Assembly: GCF_014773395.1 (NCBI RefSeq)
Contig: NZ_JACXAF010000001.1
Location: 1 to 64,000 of the forward strand
Origin: Neiella litorisoli
GTDB lineage: Bacteria; Pseudomonadota; Gammaproteobacteria; Enterobacterales; Neiellaceae
Direction: 5' to 3'
Length of the DNA stretch: 64,000 bases
Shown: one piece after another, positions 43,776 through 56,226 of the stretch
Position numbering within the stretch: the stretch's first letter is position 1
Layout: the number at the start of each line of letters is the position of its first letter
Program-made: the position numbers and the translations under genes
The notes under the pieces: generated by a model
The model's database searches: none
The model's input: only the letters and a program-made list of their open reading frames with translations
Told to the model about the DNA's origin: nothing

Positions 43776-45800
43776 TTATGAGAAAAACGCCACTTGCTGA
43801 TTCAGCGAACGGGCCTCGGCCGACACCGACTGGGCATGGCCAACCGTTTGCTCTGAGCCAGCAAGATTCTTGGCACTTAGTTCTCGCACTTGGGTGACGC
43901 CTGCGGCCAGCTCATGACTAACATGAGCCTGCTGCTCCGCTGTTGCTGCAATACTCTGGGTCATCTCAGAAATACGACTGATCTGCTGACTGAGCTGGGC
44001 AATTGCCTCGCCGGTGTTATCGGCCGTTGCTCGCACTTTCTCGCCTTTAAGGCGGCTCGCTTCCATTGTCGATACGGCATTGTCACTGGTTTGTTGTAGT
44101 TGCTCAACACTGGCGATCACCTCTTGCACCGAGTTTTGCGTGCGGTGCGCCAGCTGCCTGACTTCATCGGCGACCACCGCAAAACCGCGGCCATGTTCAC
44201 CGGCACGAGCCGCTTCAATGGCAGCATTGAGGGCCAGCAGATTGGTTTGCTCAGCAATATCATCAATCAGCTTGGTAACGTCCTGAATTCTGGCACTGAA
44301 TCCCGCCACTGCCTGAATCGCTTGCGATGAACTGGCCAAATCGTCTCCCAACTCACTCATCTCTGACACCATATGGCCGATCGCATCGGCACTGTCAGCA
44401 GTTTCTGATTCAGCGCCTTGTACCTGTGCGGCAATCGATTCCGCTTGCTCGGCGACCGAGCTGGCAGAAGCTGACACTTCTTCAATGGCAGTAGCCAGCT
44501 GATTAGTTTGCAGATCGAGCTCCGCCAACTGCGAGCGACTGTCGCCTGCGACATCCTCAAGGTGTTGAGCGGTATTCTCAAGTTGGCCACCGGAGTTGCG
44601 CAGTTGCTTGACCATATCGAGCAAATTGCTGCCCATGTTGGCCAAGCCTCCGGCAAGATGATGGATTTCGTTGCGAGAATTATGTTCAACATCGGCAATC
44701 TTCTGGCTGATGTTGCCGCGCCCAAAATCACCCACTCGGGCGGTAAGGTTCGCTAGCGGCGACAAGGTACGGTTGAGGATCAGGGTCAGCAAGCCGACCG
44801 TCAGCACTACGGCAAACAGTGCAATCAAAGCGATATCACCGAGCAACACTTTGCTTTGCGCGGTAATTTCTTCAACAAATGTGCCGCCCAACAGTACCCA
44901 ATTCCACTGTTCGATAGTGGCATAGGCGACGGCTTTTTGGGCATCAATGCCGTTATGGAGCCAAGGATATTGAATGACACCTTGCTGCTGCGCCAGTAGA
45001 TCGGCAAATGGCAGCGAGCCGTCGCTGGCTTTAAGCGTCAACATGCTGGTGCCAACCAAACTGTTTTTCGGGTGAAAGAGCAATTCGCCATCGCTGCGAT
45101 CGACCACCATGCTATAGCCGGTCTTACCCCAAACCACTTGCCCTAGCGAAGCGAAGATATCGCTCATCACCGCGCTCAATGGCATCCCAGCGAATGCAAT
45201 GGCATAGACCCGACCATTTTCCATCAGCGGCATGTAGTAGGCCAAATAGCGCTCGCCAAATAAGGTCACGGTATTGTTGAAGGCTTTGCCCGCGATAAGA
45301 TCACGATAGCCCGGATGATTGGTGCCGAGCATGGTGCCAGTAGCACGATTGCCATCGCGTTTTTTCAACGACGTGGCAACTCGCAAGAAATCATTACCTT
45401 GGCGCACGAAGATAGTGGCATGACTGCCGGTGCGCTGACGGAATTGATCGACCAGCAAAACGCTTTCACTCACCGGTCGGCCATCAAGCAACAATTGCGG
45501 CACAGTGAAGCCATTGATTTGCTCGGTTTGACCTGACGACTGCAGGCTTTGCAGGCGGTAGTCGCGCCAGATATGCAATTGGTTTTTGACCACATCCAAG
45601 GTCGACTGATAACGCCCCTCGACAGACTGAGCAAGGGCATTGACCTGACTTTGCTGGGCAGCTAAGAGATTATCGAGCAATAATTTGGCCGCTTGCTGAT
45701 AGACAAACCAAGCGGTTAAAACAAATGCAGAAAGAATTAATATGACCGTCGTCAGTTGGATCTGACGACCAATTCGCATCCTACGAAACAAAGAAATCAT
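43776..45800 (-). CDS. Methyl-accepting chemotaxis protein with Cache sensor
   Basis: A 674-residue chemoreceptor. Order: transmembrane helix 1 ([20 protein letters not shown]), periplasmic Cache_3-Cache_2 sensor ([40 protein letters not shown]), transmembrane helix 2 ([20 protein letters not shown]), HAMP, and a signalling domain with the hairpin tip [20 protein letters not shown]. No C-terminal CheR-binding pentapeptide is seen (it ends NQQVAFFS). Cache sensors of this kind often bind carboxylates, but the ligand cannot be read. It lies just upstream of the stand-alone Cache gene. Confidence 0.95.
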   Translation of the reverse strand: MISLFRRMRIGRQIQLTTVILILSAFVLTAWFVYQQAAKLLLDNLLAAQQSQVNALAQSVEGRYQSTLDVVKNQLHIWRDYRLQSLQSSGQTEQINGFTVPQLLLDGRPVSESVLLVDQFRQRTGSHATIFVRQGNDFLRVATSLKKRDGNRATGTMLGTNHPGYRDLIAGKAFNNTVTLFGERYLAYYMPLMENGRVYAIAFAGMPLSAVMSDIFASLGQVVWGKTGYSMVVDRSDGELLFHPKNSLVGTSMLTLKASDGSLPFADLLAQQQGVIQYPWLHNGIDAQKAVAYATIEQWNWVLLGGTFVEEITAQSKVLLGDIALIALFAVVLTVGLLTLILNRTLSPLANLTARVGDFGRGNISQKIADVEHNSRNEIHHLAGGLANMGSNLLDMVKQLRNSGGQLENTAQHLEDVAGDSRSQLAELDLQTNQLATAIEEVSASASSVAEQAESIAAQVQGAESETADSADAIGHMVSEMSELGDDLASSSQAIQAVAGFSARIQDVTKLIDDIAEQTNLLALNAAIEAARAGEHGRGFAVVADEVRQLAHRTQNSVQEVIASVEQLQQTSDNAVSTMEASRLKGEKVRATADNTGEAIAQLSQQISRISEMTQSIAATAEQQAHVSHELAAGVTQVRELSAKNLAGSEQTVGHAQSVSAEARSLNQQVAFFS

Positions 45801-46201
45801 CCTGAATACACTCCGTTAAATAATACCAATCCATGTTGACGGTTGCTCCGCTCAGAGCGAAGCCAACATAAATAGGTATAGCAATCACTCTCGCTTAAGC
45901 AAACGATCGTTAGCGGATGCTACAACAGACAATTCCTCGGATATTGCGCCAGAACAAAGTGATGAAACAAAATGATTACATTTATGACAAAAATTATATC
46001 CACGGCCAGACAGATATAATTTTATCTTATAAATCAACAAATTAACTGGTAAGACCAAAACCTTATATGAATCAATAACTTATTTCACTGGTCAAAATAA
46101 CCACATCTAACACAGCGAAAAAAGGCGCTTTTTTGCACCGCAGCGCACAAAAATCGATGGCGCTGCCAAGACGTACTTATCCATTTGGCCATGGTTTGGC
46201 A
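45801..46201. other. Intergenic region, 401 bases
   Basis: A+T-rich stretch between the chemoreceptor start and the downstream end of the CheX-receiver gene. It should contain the chemoreceptor promoter. A short inverted repeat, GCGAAAAAAGGCGC at 46118-46131, sits near the CheX gene end and may be part of its terminator, but no clear gene or sigma-28 site is visible. Confidence 0.4.
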
Positions 46202-47155
46202 TCACACCACCAAATAAGCGCTGAGTAGTTGTTTGCCGGTGTCAGCATTCAGAGGTTTGAACACAAAGCCATGGGCACCCAGCGCCTTACAACGCTCGAC
46301 GGTATTGCTGTCGGTCACTGACGAGAGCATCACCACCGGTGTTTTCACTCCTAGCTCACGCATTTGTGCTAGCGCATCATCGCCGTTAAGGCGTTTCATC
46401 ACCACATCCATGAAGATAAAGTCAGGCTGGTGTTTTTTCATGGTCTCAATGGCACTGTCGCCATCATCGGCAGTAATGATATTGCTGTAGCCCATTTCGG
46501 TTAGCAGCCGGTGCATTGCCCGCCGAATCAACGAACTGTCATCAACACTCATGATCAAAGCATCTTTGGCAACAGGCGTGCCGCTAGCTGGCGGGGCGAT
46601 CAGATAGGCGTCAGAGACATTATCAACCGGATCGAGCTTAGCCTCGCGATTGGCATCGCGAACCAGCAAGTTGAAGTAATAACGGCCTGCATCTTCAATA
46701 TGCACCGGTACCGTGACAATTTCTTTCACGCCACGTAAATACGGCCCCATATCTTGCAGATCCAACGCCACATGGGGGCTGGCAAACTCAAAGCCGAGAT
46801 TGTGTTTTTGCAGCATATGCGTCGCTCGGCCAACAATGGTATTGCCCCACTCCGCCAATGCGGCAATCAAGTCTTCGTCCAGCTCGCCATTAATATTGCA
46901 CTCACCAACCAGCGCCTGCTGTACCGCCTGTCCGACAGCAACTGCCGTTTCTTCGTAATGATGCATCAGCACCACGCCATCGAGCTGGCCGGTCATATCA
47001 GAGCAAACCGCATAGCCTTTAAAGCGAAAATCCTCCACTTGATCAATAAAGGGATCGCCAGCATAGCCATCGAGACCTGTCATCGCCTTTAAGCTGGCAA
47101 GGGACTCTTGAATGAACGGATGGAGGATGACTTTATGGAGTGTTTCAACGGACAT
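46202..47155 (-). CDS. CheX-like phosphatase-receiver fusion
   Basis: A 317-residue cytoplasmic protein. The N-terminal ~170 residues have the CheX/CheC-like pattern, including EWGNTIVGRATHML in which Glu and Asn are the expected phosphatase pair. The C-terminal ~120 residues are a receiver domain (LIMSVDDSSLIRRAMHRLL, phospho-acceptor Asp in FIFMDVVMKRLNGDDAL, then VVMLSSVTD and KP in FVFKPL). CheX normally dephosphorylates CheY-P; a fused receiver would let it be regulated by or compete for phosphate. It lies upstream of, and in the same direction as, the chemoreceptor gene. Confidence 0.85.
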   Translation of the reverse strand: MSVETLHKVILHPFIQESLASLKAMTGLDGYAGDPFIDQVEDFRFKGYAVCSDMTGQLDGVVLMHHYEETAVAVGQAVQQALVGECNINGELDEDLIAALAEWGNTIVGRATHMLQKHNLGFEFASPHVALDLQDMGPYLRGVKEIVTVPVHIEDAGRYYFNLLVRDANREAKLDPVDNVSDAYLIAPPASGTPVAKDALIMSVDDSSLIRRAMHRLLTEMGYSNIITADDGDSAIETMKKHQPDFIFMDVVMKRLNGDDALAQMRELGVKTPVVMLSSVTDSNTVERCKALGAHGFVFKPLNADTGKQLLSAYLVV

Positions 47156-47395
47156 AGCGACTCACCAGCAGGAAATACAACGGCCTGAACCCTAGGAACA
47201 AGCAACATAGGAGAGCCTAACTTATTGAATAGATTAGCAAGGAGCAATTTGAGGATTGCAACAGTGAGAGATGCACTACAGTTTTTTAGCGACTGGAAGC
47301 GAGCCAACACTCATTGTGACCGGGCCAAAGTAGTCGATTGACACTGCTCTGACCCAGTGATTCAGCATGCTGTCATTGCAAGTGGTAACAGCCAT

Positions 47396-47680
47396 CTAGC
47401 GTTTGTTCAACTCGTCAATTTGATCCGCTAGCTCAATGGATTCATCAAGTAATCTGGGTTTCGCGCCTTCCACCCAATCACCTTTACTCGCTTTGATCTT
47501 CTGCAGGTTGAGTGCTAGCTGGCCAATTACCTGCTCCATTTGTTGCTGCTGTTGGAGTTGTTGCGCTTGTTGTTGGTCCAGTTGCTGGCCCCAAAACCAA
47601 TGGGTGACTGCCCATCCTAAAATCAGACCAAACAGAACCATGACAGTTGCAGATGCGTAATTCGGTTTACGACGGTCCAT
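47396..47680 (-). CDS. Small membrane-anchored coiled-coil protein, 94 aa
   Basis: One N-terminal transmembrane helix (TVMVLFGLILGWAVTHWFWG) is followed by a glutamine-rich coiled coil (QQLDQQQAQQLQQQQQMEQV) and a short helical tail. It probably faces the periplasm. I do not know its function. The start has GAGG upstream. It is isolated, with ~240 bases on either side. Confidence 0.65.
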   Translation of the reverse strand: MDRRKPNYASATVMVLFGLILGWAVTHWFWGQQLDQQQAQQLQQQQQMEQVIGQLALNLQKIKASKGDWVEGAKPRLLDESIELADQIDELNKR

Positions 47681-47873
47681 ACTGTACTCCTCGATTCATC
47701 AGTGATCCTCATTATTAAGAGTGGCTGTTAACAGTCAAGTTCGCAAAAACAATACCTAGCATTTGCGGACTTTCTCAAGCTTTTCAGTATGAAAACGTTG
47801 CTCATTTTTAATTCGAGCAATTGTCATTCTTGGCTTATAGTTGGTTTGGTTTTGTCAATAAATAGCAGGGAAG

Positions 47874-49622
47874 ATGCGATCGATCAGATATTGGCCACTG
47901 TGGCTATTTTGGTGTTGTTTTGCCAGTCTCGGTGAGCCGATTCCGTTATCACAGTCGCTCATCAATCAGGGCCTGACAGGTTACGCCGAAGTGCTCGAAG
48001 ACGAAACCGGCCAGCTAACTTTCAGTGACATTCAACAGCCCCAGTACCAAGCTCAATTCCAAGCCTTTACCCCTGCCGATATTAATCGCGGCATTACCCG
48101 CAGCCACTATTGGCTCAAGTTTGCCATTCGTAACGACAGTCAAACCCCGCTGGTTTGGGTATTAACCCCAGAAACCAGCTACATCGACGATTTGGACCTT
48201 TATGTTGGCCACAATGGCAGCTGGGTGCACCAGCATCGCTCCGATCAGCAACCCTTTTCAATGCGCGACCTGAGCTATCGATTACTTAATTTCCGCGTCA
48301 ATATTGGGCCCAACGAACAGCAGTATGGCTATCTGAAGATCAGCAACCGGACCTTAGAGACGGTCAGCATTCAAACTTATATTTCTGAGCAGAGCGCCTT
48401 TTCCGACTACTTAATCAAAGAGAATCTGCTGTTTGGTGTGTATTACGGTTTGTTTTTTGGCATGGCAATCTTTGCGTTTTCGCTATGGCTTTATTCCGGT
48501 GTCAGAACTAGCCCCTATTACGGCTACTTTTTTATCTATCTGAGCTGGTCAATGTTGATGTGGGGCTCGCTCAACGGCTTTAATTTTCAGTTTTTGTGGC
48601 CCAATCATCCGTGGCTATTCAACCAGACGTTTCACCTGATTTATTTGCTGGTGGCGATTTTTGCCTTTCAATTTAGTCGCCATTTGTTGGGCACCAAAAC
48701 ACTGGTCCCGAAACTCGATAAATTATTACTGGCGCTCATCGGCATTTATTGCGGTGCTTTTGTATTGCGCTTGTTCGGCGAATACGAGTTGGTGCTGTAC
48801 GTCTCCTTTTTCAGTTTACTGAGTATGGCAATTAACCCAATCGTCGGCTGGTTGTGCTATCGACAAGGCAATCGTTACGTCATTTTTTACATTGCCGCTT
48901 GGGTGCCCTACTCCCTGAGTTTGGTGGTCAGCCTGACGTCGGCATCGAGCGATGGCTGGTCTCGCTTTGGCATGAGCACATTGCATCTGACTCAAGTGGC
49001 CGTGTTGTTCGAGTGCATTATGTTGATTCTGGCGATGCTGACCAAAATGCGCCACTCGTCGCACCAGCTGCAGGCAGAAGCTGAGCTATCGATGGTTGAT
49101 CCGCTGACTCAACTGAAAAACCGTCGCTTCATCGAGCAGTGCACCGAGGAGTTCAAACACGCTAAGGAGCAACACGTTGAGCTTTGGGTATTGCTGATCG
49201 ACTTGGATTATTTCAAACGAGTCAACGACGAGCATGGTCATGCTGTTGGCGATCAAATATTGGTGGAGCTGGCGCAAATACTCAAAAGCGAATGCCGCTC
49301 GGTTGATGTCGCAGCGCGCTGGGGCGGCGAGGAATTCATCATCATTTCGACCGTGGTCAACCATCAAATGGCTCACATCGTTGCTGAACGGATCCGCCGA
49401 CTGTTTGCCAACCGAACCTCTCAAATTGGCAACAAGGACATTGCTCATACCCTCAGCATTGGCCTAGCCCAGTGGCATATCGACCACAATCAAGAGTTTG
49501 CTGAGTGCTTGCAGCAAGCTGACCAAGCCTTGTATCAAGCTAAGCAAAACGGCCGCGATCAAGTCGTTAGTTACAACGGCATCAAGCTCACAGCAAATAG
49601 CCCACAAACAAAAACGCCCTGA
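47874..49622 (+). CDS. 7TMR-DISM sensor diguanylate cyclase (GGDEF)
   Basis: A 582-residue signalling protein. After a signal peptide (LWLFWCCFASLGEP) comes an extracellular 7TMR-DISMED2 beta domain (to ~170), then seven transmembrane helices (LLFGVYYGLFFGMAIFAFSL onward, to ~390), and a cytoplasmic GGDEF domain with active-site RWGGEEFIII. The GGEEF form is catalytically competent, so it should make c-di-GMP; an upstream RxxD-type inhibitory site (LKSECRSVDVA context) is possible. The ligand may be carbohydrate. It converges on the ulvan-lyase-like gene. Confidence 0.93.
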   Translation: MRSIRYWPLWLFWCCFASLGEPIPLSQSLINQGLTGYAEVLEDETGQLTFSDIQQPQYQAQFQAFTPADINRGITRSHYWLKFAIRNDSQTPLVWVLTPETSYIDDLDLYVGHNGSWVHQHRSDQQPFSMRDLSYRLLNFRVNIGPNEQQYGYLKISNRTLETVSIQTYISEQSAFSDYLIKENLLFGVYYGLFFGMAIFAFSLWLYSGVRTSPYYGYFFIYLSWSMLMWGSLNGFNFQFLWPNHPWLFNQTFHLIYLLVAIFAFQFSRHLLGTKTLVPKLDKLLLALIGIYCGAFVLRLFGEYELVLYVSFFSLLSMAINPIVGWLCYRQGNRYVIFYIAAWVPYSLSLVVSLTSASSDGWSRFGMSTLHLTQVAVLFECIMLILAMLTKMRHSSHQLQAEAELSMVDPLTQLKNRRFIEQCTEEFKHAKEQHVELWVLLIDLDYFKRVNDEHGHAVGDQILVELAQILKSECRSVDVAARWGGEEFIIISTVVNHQMAHIVAERIRRLFANRTSQIGNKDIAHTLSIGLAQWHIDHNQEFAECLQQADQALYQAKQNGRDQVVSYNGIKLTANSPQTKTP

Positions 49623-49636
49623 CAATGCAGGGCGTT
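49613..49636. terminator. Bidirectional terminator
   Basis: AACGCCCTG (49613-49621) pairs with CAGGGCGTT (49628-49636) around a 6-nt loop. It includes the stop codon of the diguanylate cyclase gene and lies just downstream of the ulvan-lyase-like gene, with A- and T-rich ends for both directions. Confidence 0.75.
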
Positions 49637-49655
49637 GTTTGAGTCAAAGGTGGTG

Positions 49656-52415
49656 TTAGTACGCCCTTACTTTGATGTATTGGCAGCCATTAGTCGGCAC
49701 TAGTTTAAAGTTGGTGCCAGATAAACCGGTAAATGACTGATAGTTGGACGTTACAACAGCGCTCACTGCAGGGTTCGTCGTAGAGATAATCTCGCCACGG
49801 AAATCACAACTGGTGTTGTCGTCGCTATCCCAAGCTTGCAGTACTTCACCTGCTAAATCGCTGGCAAAGCTAATGCAGTTGCCACTAGCCAGTTCAACTT
49901 CAGTTCGGGTATCCCAGCTGATGTTTTGCGTCGCGGTGCAACTTGCTCCAGTTTGGGCTGCAACATCAACCATCATCGTCGTTTCACTGGTGTTGTTATT
50001 GCTATCCATCACCACCGCCTTAAAGGTGTGGCTGCCAACGGTTAGTCCCAGCAACTCGTGAGTGAAGGCTCCTAAGCCCCACGTGTAAGGTGCTTCATAC
50101 TCTTCACGAATAAGGGTGTCATTGATGTACAAAGCCACACTCACCACATCAACTGATTCAGGCGTCGTGACATCAGCAGTGACTGAAAGCGACTCATATC
50201 CCTCGGTTAGCTCAATGTCGGATTCAACAAAATTGACAGTCGGCACAGATGAACCGACGACCGTCAGCGTCATTTGCGCTTCGCCTTGAGCACCAGCACT
50301 ATCGACCACCACTGCCTTGAAAATATGAGTGCCTGCAGTTAGCGGGTTAGGGTTAATGCCATGGGATTCTTCCCAACCCATCGCGCCGGTTTCATGGGGC
50401 TTAGAGCTATGGCCAAACAAGTACGGTAGTGACGTATCGGTACGCACTTCCTCACCATTGATGAACAGGGTCACTGACTCAATGGTACGGCCGGCCACCG
50501 GCGTTGCCGCATCGAGGGTAATCGCCAGTTTTTCATAACCTTCGTCAACCGTCATCGACGATTGCGGGAAAGCAACGGTTGGTTTAGTCGCGGTCACTTC
50601 TAGCGTCATCGTGGATTCACCCGTGACGCCTTCGCTGTCGGTCGCTACCGCTTTAAAGGTGTGCGTCCCTGCCGCTAAGCCCAATAATTCGGTTGGCTTG
50701 CTGTTGTGCCCCCAAACAAAAGGATCAGCTGAGTCGGTACGAATAAAATTATCATCCACATACAGGTCCACTTTGCTAATGGTGCGGCCAGCCACTGGAC
50801 TACTTGCCGCCACTTTGAAGGACAGCTGCTGGTAACCTTCTTCAACCGTCATCGACGATTGCGGGAACGAGACAACAGGTTGGTTGCCAGCACCATCGAG
50901 ATCGAGGTCAATGATCTGCAAATACAGCGGTTGAGTCGTCGTTGTGCCTTTCTCCTGCAAGTAGTAGTAGAGCTTGCCATTGGCGATATGGACTCGGCCA
51001 TGCTTAAACACCAAATCATCATCAGCTTGATAAACGCGAGTGAAGTCATTGGTACCACCGGCTGCTTTTTCTACATAGGGTTGACCGTTGTCCAAGCCAA
51101 TGATGTAGATGTTATCGCCTGAGGTGTAAATATTGGTGGCGCCGGCAAAATCAGTTGAGTGAATAAAGTCACTGGCGCCAGCTGGCTTGTATGAATGCAA
51201 ATACACTTCCTGATAATCAGCGCGATTGCGATCCGACGAGCGCGCAGCACTAATCATATGAAGATCACCTTTGGCCGTGACCGTCCAGTCAAAGTAACCG
51301 GAGATATACACCGAATTTGCTTCGGTATGTGAGATTAAGTCGCCCGGCTCATAGAATTTAATCTCATCGGAATTGACCAGCGGGAACGTCATGCTTTGGC
51401 CTTGGTGGTTTTTCCAGCTGCCGAAACCCTCTGGGTGATCCGAGTAGGCGTAGTACAAGCCGTTTTGATATTTGAAGCGATCGTTGTTGTCACTCGAGCG
51501 CTGCTGAAAACCAACCCGCAGCTTGCCATTGACATACTTCATGTGACCATAAAGGCCCCAGTTATAGGCATTGCCGTAGTTCTTGGCCGACACCACATTG
51601 AACTTGGTGAATTTGGACCATTTCTTTGTCGACGCATCATACTTGTTGAACACGTAACCACCGTTGTTGTTGCCGCCAGAGCGCATGTAGAGCAACAAGG
51701 TGCCATCGGTGTTGGTGAAAAAGGTCGGGTAAGTGAGGCTAGCAAAGTTGCTTTTATCGGCCAGACTGCCTGTCATGGTCAGGTGTTTGTAGTCGTCCGA
51801 ACCTTGGCTCACACTGCTGGTGTCTTTGACGAACTTGCTCAAGGTGAATTGGCTGTCGCTGACTTCGGCTGTGCCAGGTACTGAATAGGAGTAGCGGAAG
51901 TAATCATCTTTGAATTTGCCGCCATGATTAGTGTCGTTGTAGCCGTGCATGTCGTACACCATATGAATGGTGCCATCGATGGGGCTGACTGCTAAACCGA
52001 TGGTGTTGTGCGATTCACCAACCAATGGGTCGCCGCGGAAGCCAGTGTGCTGATGGGGAAATTCAATGTGTTTCACCACTCCGGTTTGAGTATTTAACCG
52101 AGACAACATCACGTGGCGATTGTCTTTGCCACCTTTGTACCAAGTCGTGAACACATAGTGCTTGTAGGTTTTGACGCTGTCGCCGTGGGCGGAAATTTGT
52201 GGGCCAAAGAAATAATCGTAGGTATCAGCGCTGGTGTCTGGGTTGCTGACGGTGCCGTAGTCATGATTGAAGCCGTTAAAATACAAACCTTCATCTGTAA
52301 TTTTAATTTGTTGCTCCAGTGTGACGGCGGCATTGGCCGAGGCGACACCAAACATTGAAGCCAGCATCAGCAAGCCATTTAGCTTACCAATCCGGTTGGT
52401 TATTGAGCGTTTCAT
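49656..52415 (-). CDS. Secreted ulvan-lyase-like polysaccharide lyase with three Ig-like domains
   Basis: A 919-residue exported protein. The signal peptide ends at [10 protein letters not shown]. Residues ~30-510 are a seven-bladed BNR_4-type propeller resembling ulvan lyases of PL24/PL25, with [12 protein letters not shown] (His136) and MVYDMHG (His157) as the likely catalytic-histidine pair. Then come three Ig-like modules (~515-615, ~616-735, ~735-835), each opening [14 protein letters not shown] or similar, and a C-terminal ~80-residue beta domain with four cysteines. Such enzymes cleave ulvan, a green-algal polysaccharide rich in rhamnose, uronic acids and xylose. The Ig modules may act as spacers or bind carbohydrate. 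It stands alone, and specificity should be treated as inferred. Confidence 0.8.
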   Translation of the reverse strand: MKRSITNRIGKLNGLLMLASMFGVASANAAVTLEQQIKITDEGLYFNGFNHDYGTVSNPDTSADTYDYFFGPQISAHGDSVKTYKHYVFTTWYKGGKDNRHVMLSRLNTQTGVVKHIEFPHQHTGFRGDPLVGESHNTIGLAVSPIDGTIHMVYDMHGYNDTNHGGKFKDDYFRYSYSVPGTAEVSDSQFTLSKFVKDTSSVSQGSDDYKHLTMTGSLADKSNFASLTYPTFFTNTDGTLLLYMRSGGNNNGGYVFNKYDASTKKWSKFTKFNVVSAKNYGNAYNWGLYGHMKYVNGKLRVGFQQRSSDNNDRFKYQNGLYYAYSDHPEGFGSWKNHQGQSMTFPLVNSDEIKFYEPGDLISHTEANSVYISGYFDWTVTAKGDLHMISAARSSDRNRADYQEVYLHSYKPAGASDFIHSTDFAGATNIYTSGDNIYIIGLDNGQPYVEKAAGGTNDFTRVYQADDDLVFKHGRVHIANGKLYYYLQEKGTTTTQPLYLQIIDLDLDGAGNQPVVSFPQSSMTVEEGYQQLSFKVAASSPVAGRTISKVDLYVDDNFIRTDSADPFVWGHNSKPTELLGLAAGTHTFKAVATDSEGVTGESTMTLEVTATKPTVAFPQSSMTVDEGYEKLAITLDAATPVAGRTIESVTLFINGEEVRTDTSLPYLFGHSSKPHETGAMGWEESHGINPNPLTAGTHIFKAVVVDSAGAQGEAQMTLTVVGSSVPTVNFVESDIELTEGYESLSVTADVTTPESVDVVSVALYINDTLIREEYEAPYTWGLGAFTHELLGLTVGSHTFKAVVMDSNNNTSETTMMVDVAAQTGASCTATQNISWDTRTEVELASGNCISFASDLAGEVLQAWDSDDNTSCDFRGEIISTTNPAVSAVVTSNYQSFTGLSGTNFKLVPTNGCQYIKVRAY

Positions 52416-52740
52416 ATGGTCTCTTTATCGTAATTTATAGTTGTGTGTTGTTGGGCAATAGAGCCTTACCCATGCTTCTCCTCTGCCAACTAGATTTACC
52501 CTAACTGCATCAAGACGCTCGGTTGAATACTCACAAAATGACTGAGTTACCGATAAAACAGCACTAGCGGCGACGCACTTTTCCTTCCCCAAAGATCCAT
52601 TTATGACTCGCTCGAAAAGCGCACAGCGGACTATATAACGCGACAAAAACCACTCAATGTTAATCATTTGTGATCGTGACAAATCACACACAATCAAATT
52701 CGATAGTATTGAAAAATGAGACAATGATCTGAATAGGCAA
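52416..52740. other. Intergenic region upstream of the ulvan-lyase-like gene
   Basis: The 325-base stretch between the lyase start and the groEL terminator carries the lyase promoter. A palindromic GTGA-CAAA-TCAC lies at 52676-52687, ~260 bases upstream of the gene; its N4 spacer does not fit CRP. No gene is visible. Confidence 0.4.
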
Positions 52741-52745
52741 CAAAA

Positions 52746-52767
52746 AAGCCCCGCGAGTGCGGGGCTT
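52746..52767 (-). terminator. groESL terminator
   Basis: AAGCCCCGC (52746-52754) pairs with GCGGGGCTT (52759-52767) across a GAGT loop, and the A-run at 52742-52747 is a U-tract on the minus strand. It ends the groES-groEL transcript ~27 bases beyond the groEL stop. Confidence 0.9.
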
Positions 52768-52793
52768 GGTCAATTAGCTTGGTTAACAGGGTG

Positions 52794-54452
<1,659 letters not shown>

Positions 54453-54516
54453 CTATGTAATTCGTTATCAGAAGTAGCGCCAGTGATTGTTCGAACCAGC
54501 GCCTTCGCTTCAGCAA

Positions 54517-54807
54517 TTAACCTTCAACAACCGCCAGAACGTTGTCTTCTTTCATGATCAGGTGCTCTTCACCAGCGATTTTTTCTGACTTCTCTACGCC
54601 GTGACCAAATAGCACTACGTCGCCAACCTTAACGGCAACGGCTTTTACTTCGCCGTTATCCAGTACGCGGCCTGCGCCAACAGCAACCACTTCACCTTTT
54701 GAAGATTTTTCTGCTGCACTGCCAGTCAGAACAATACCGCCTGCAGATTTAGTTTCGACTTCCAAGCGCTTAACCAGCACGCGATCGTGTAATGGACGAA
54801 TGTTCAT
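54517..54807 (-). CDS. groS: Co-chaperonin GroES
   Basis: A 96-residue 10-kDa co-chaperonin that caps GroEL. It begins [20 protein letters not shown], has the mobile loop ([20 protein letters not shown], including the IVL element that contacts GroEL), and ends [15 protein letters not shown]. It is the first gene of the groESL operon, preceded by GGAG and a heat-shock promoter. Confidence 0.99.
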   Translation of the reverse strand: MNIRPLHDRVLVKRLEVETKSAGGIVLTGSAAEKSSKGEVVAVGAGRVLDNGEVKAVAVKVGDVVLFGHGVEKSEKIAGEEHLIMKEDNVLAVVEG

Positions 54808-54886
54808 GAGTTAGATCTCCGATTCACGTTCCAAAATTATTTGTGAGTAGACGACCAATGCCTATGCCTCGGTCGGGATGAAAGAA

Positions 54887-54914
54887 AAATGGGGATGGTT
54901 TTTATCAATACAAG
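54887..54914 (-). promoter_or_regulatory. Sigma-32-type heat-shock promoter of groESL
   Basis: On the minus strand, CTTGTAT (54914-54908) is followed after 13 bases by CCCCATTT (54894-54887). This fits the sigma-32 consensus CTTGAAA-N13-CCCCATNT at 13 of 15 positions. It lies ~80 bases upstream of groES. No CIRCE element was seen, as expected for a gammaproteobacterium. Confidence 0.85.
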
Positions 54915-54987
54915 CGGTGAGCGAAAAATTTTTTGAAAAAAGTCGATCTTCTCGGAAAACGTGAAAGTGACTCTCGATACTGCGCGA

Positions 54988-55998
54988 CTAACAGGCTTCC
55001 AAGCGGTCTTTGCCAGATTGCTTGGCGCGATACAAAGCGCGATCCATTCGTTGAAACAGCTGCTGTTTGGTTACTTCTGGTGAGGCTTCACACAAACCTA
55101 TGCTGATTGACAATGGCTGACCAATGCTCAATTGCAGTTGCGTCATTCGATGGCGGACGCGCTCCATTAACAAGGCCGCACCGGCCAGCTTGGTTTCCGG
55201 TAGTACGAGTAAGAATTCATCGCCGCCCCAGCGGCCTGCCACATCGAGACTTCGCAGCGACTCCTTGAGCACTCCGGCAATGGCGATGAGCGCTTCATCG
55301 CCAACATTATGACCGAACGAATCATTGATCGTTTTAAAGTCATCAACATCAATCAGCGCCAAACAACAGGGTCGCTGATGGCGTGCCAGCCGCTCCAGCT
55401 CTTGATTGATCGTTTCATCGATTTTATGGCGGTTAGCCAAGCGGGTGAGCGGGTCGGTCGACGCCACAATCGTGAGTTGGTCAACTTTGTGCTGCAATGC
55501 GGCGGTTTTGTCATCGACCAATTCATGTAGGCACTTCAGGGTACTGATGGATGACGCTGGACCAGTTTTACCAGCACTGTGTTGATACACGTCTGGAGCC
55601 AACGCCTGCTGATCAATCCCCAGGTATTCCAGTGCTTGTGCAACGGTTGGAAACGCTTCGACGGCCTCGGTGGCAGCCTCTTGTAACCGTGCGATCAGAC
55701 TATAGAAATCGCTCAACAACTCTTGCGACAAAGTGGAAAACACCACCGCGGCTTTGGTGCCCTGCGGGCATGGCTGGTGAAAATCATTACTCGCCTGAGC
55801 AAGCCCTATCAAGCCTTGCTCGGTGACATCGCATTGCCAGCCCTGATCCATTAACGCCAGCTCTTTGTAGCCTGGCCGCATGTCAGGGTGGTTGTATATG
55901 GTTTGGTAGGTCGCCAGCAGCTCTTGGTCCGATAACGAGCCGCTGTACTTGGTCACAAACAATCGTTGCTGTGGGAAAAATTCATATGAGATCGGCAT
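54988..55998 (-). CDS. GGDEF diguanylate cyclase
   Basis: A 336-residue cytoplasmic protein. An N-terminal ~130-residue domain (MPISYEFFPQQRLFVTKYSG) of unknown kind is followed by a short coiled linker and a GGDEF domain with active-site RWGGDEFLLV and DVDDFKTINDSFGHNVGDEA. It should synthesise c-di-GMP. The sensory trigger is not apparent. The ATG at 55998 is chosen; an upstream frame to 56043 lacks support. Confidence 0.88.
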   Translation of the reverse strand: MPISYEFFPQQRLFVTKYSGSLSDQELLATYQTIYNHPDMRPGYKELALMDQGWQCDVTEQGLIGLAQASNDFHQPCPQGTKAAVVFSTLSQELLSDFYSLIARLQEAATEAVEAFPTVAQALEYLGIDQQALAPDVYQHSAGKTGPASSISTLKCLHELVDDKTAALQHKVDQLTIVASTDPLTRLANRHKIDETINQELERLARHQRPCCLALIDVDDFKTINDSFGHNVGDEALIAIAGVLKESLRSLDVAGRWGGDEFLLVLPETKLAGAALLMERVRHRMTQLQLSIGQPLSISIGLCEASPEVTKQQLFQRMDRALYRAKQSGKDRLEAC

Positions 55999-56167
55999 AC
56001 GGATCGTCACTCTTATTATGACCGCGGCACGAGGCGTCTCCATGACGACTCATTGTACTCAACGCGGTTTCATTCCTTCGAGTCATCAGATTAACCGAAT
56101 AGAGTAAAAAATCCACACGCAATCAGATCAAAAAAGATCAACGTCAAGCAATCCGCTTCAAATAGCA

Positions 56168-56194
56168 AAAAACCAGCGAATATCGCTGGTTTTT
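56168..56194. terminator. Terminator downstream of the DUF3083 gene
   Basis: A perfect 12-bp stem AAAAACCAGCGA (56168-56179) / TCGCTGGTTTTT (56183-56194) with a 3-nt loop; A- and T-tracts flank both sides. It should end the DUF3083 transcript (minus strand) and can work in both directions. Confidence 0.85.
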
Positions 56195-56226
56195 AAAAAT
56201 AACTGAATCAGTTAGCCGTGACTCAA

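Noticed and set aside
52669-52688. CRP-binding site upstream of the ulvan-lyase-like gene
   Set aside because: TGTGA and TCACA are present but ten bases apart, and the internal GTGA-TCAC pair is four apart, whereas CRP needs six.
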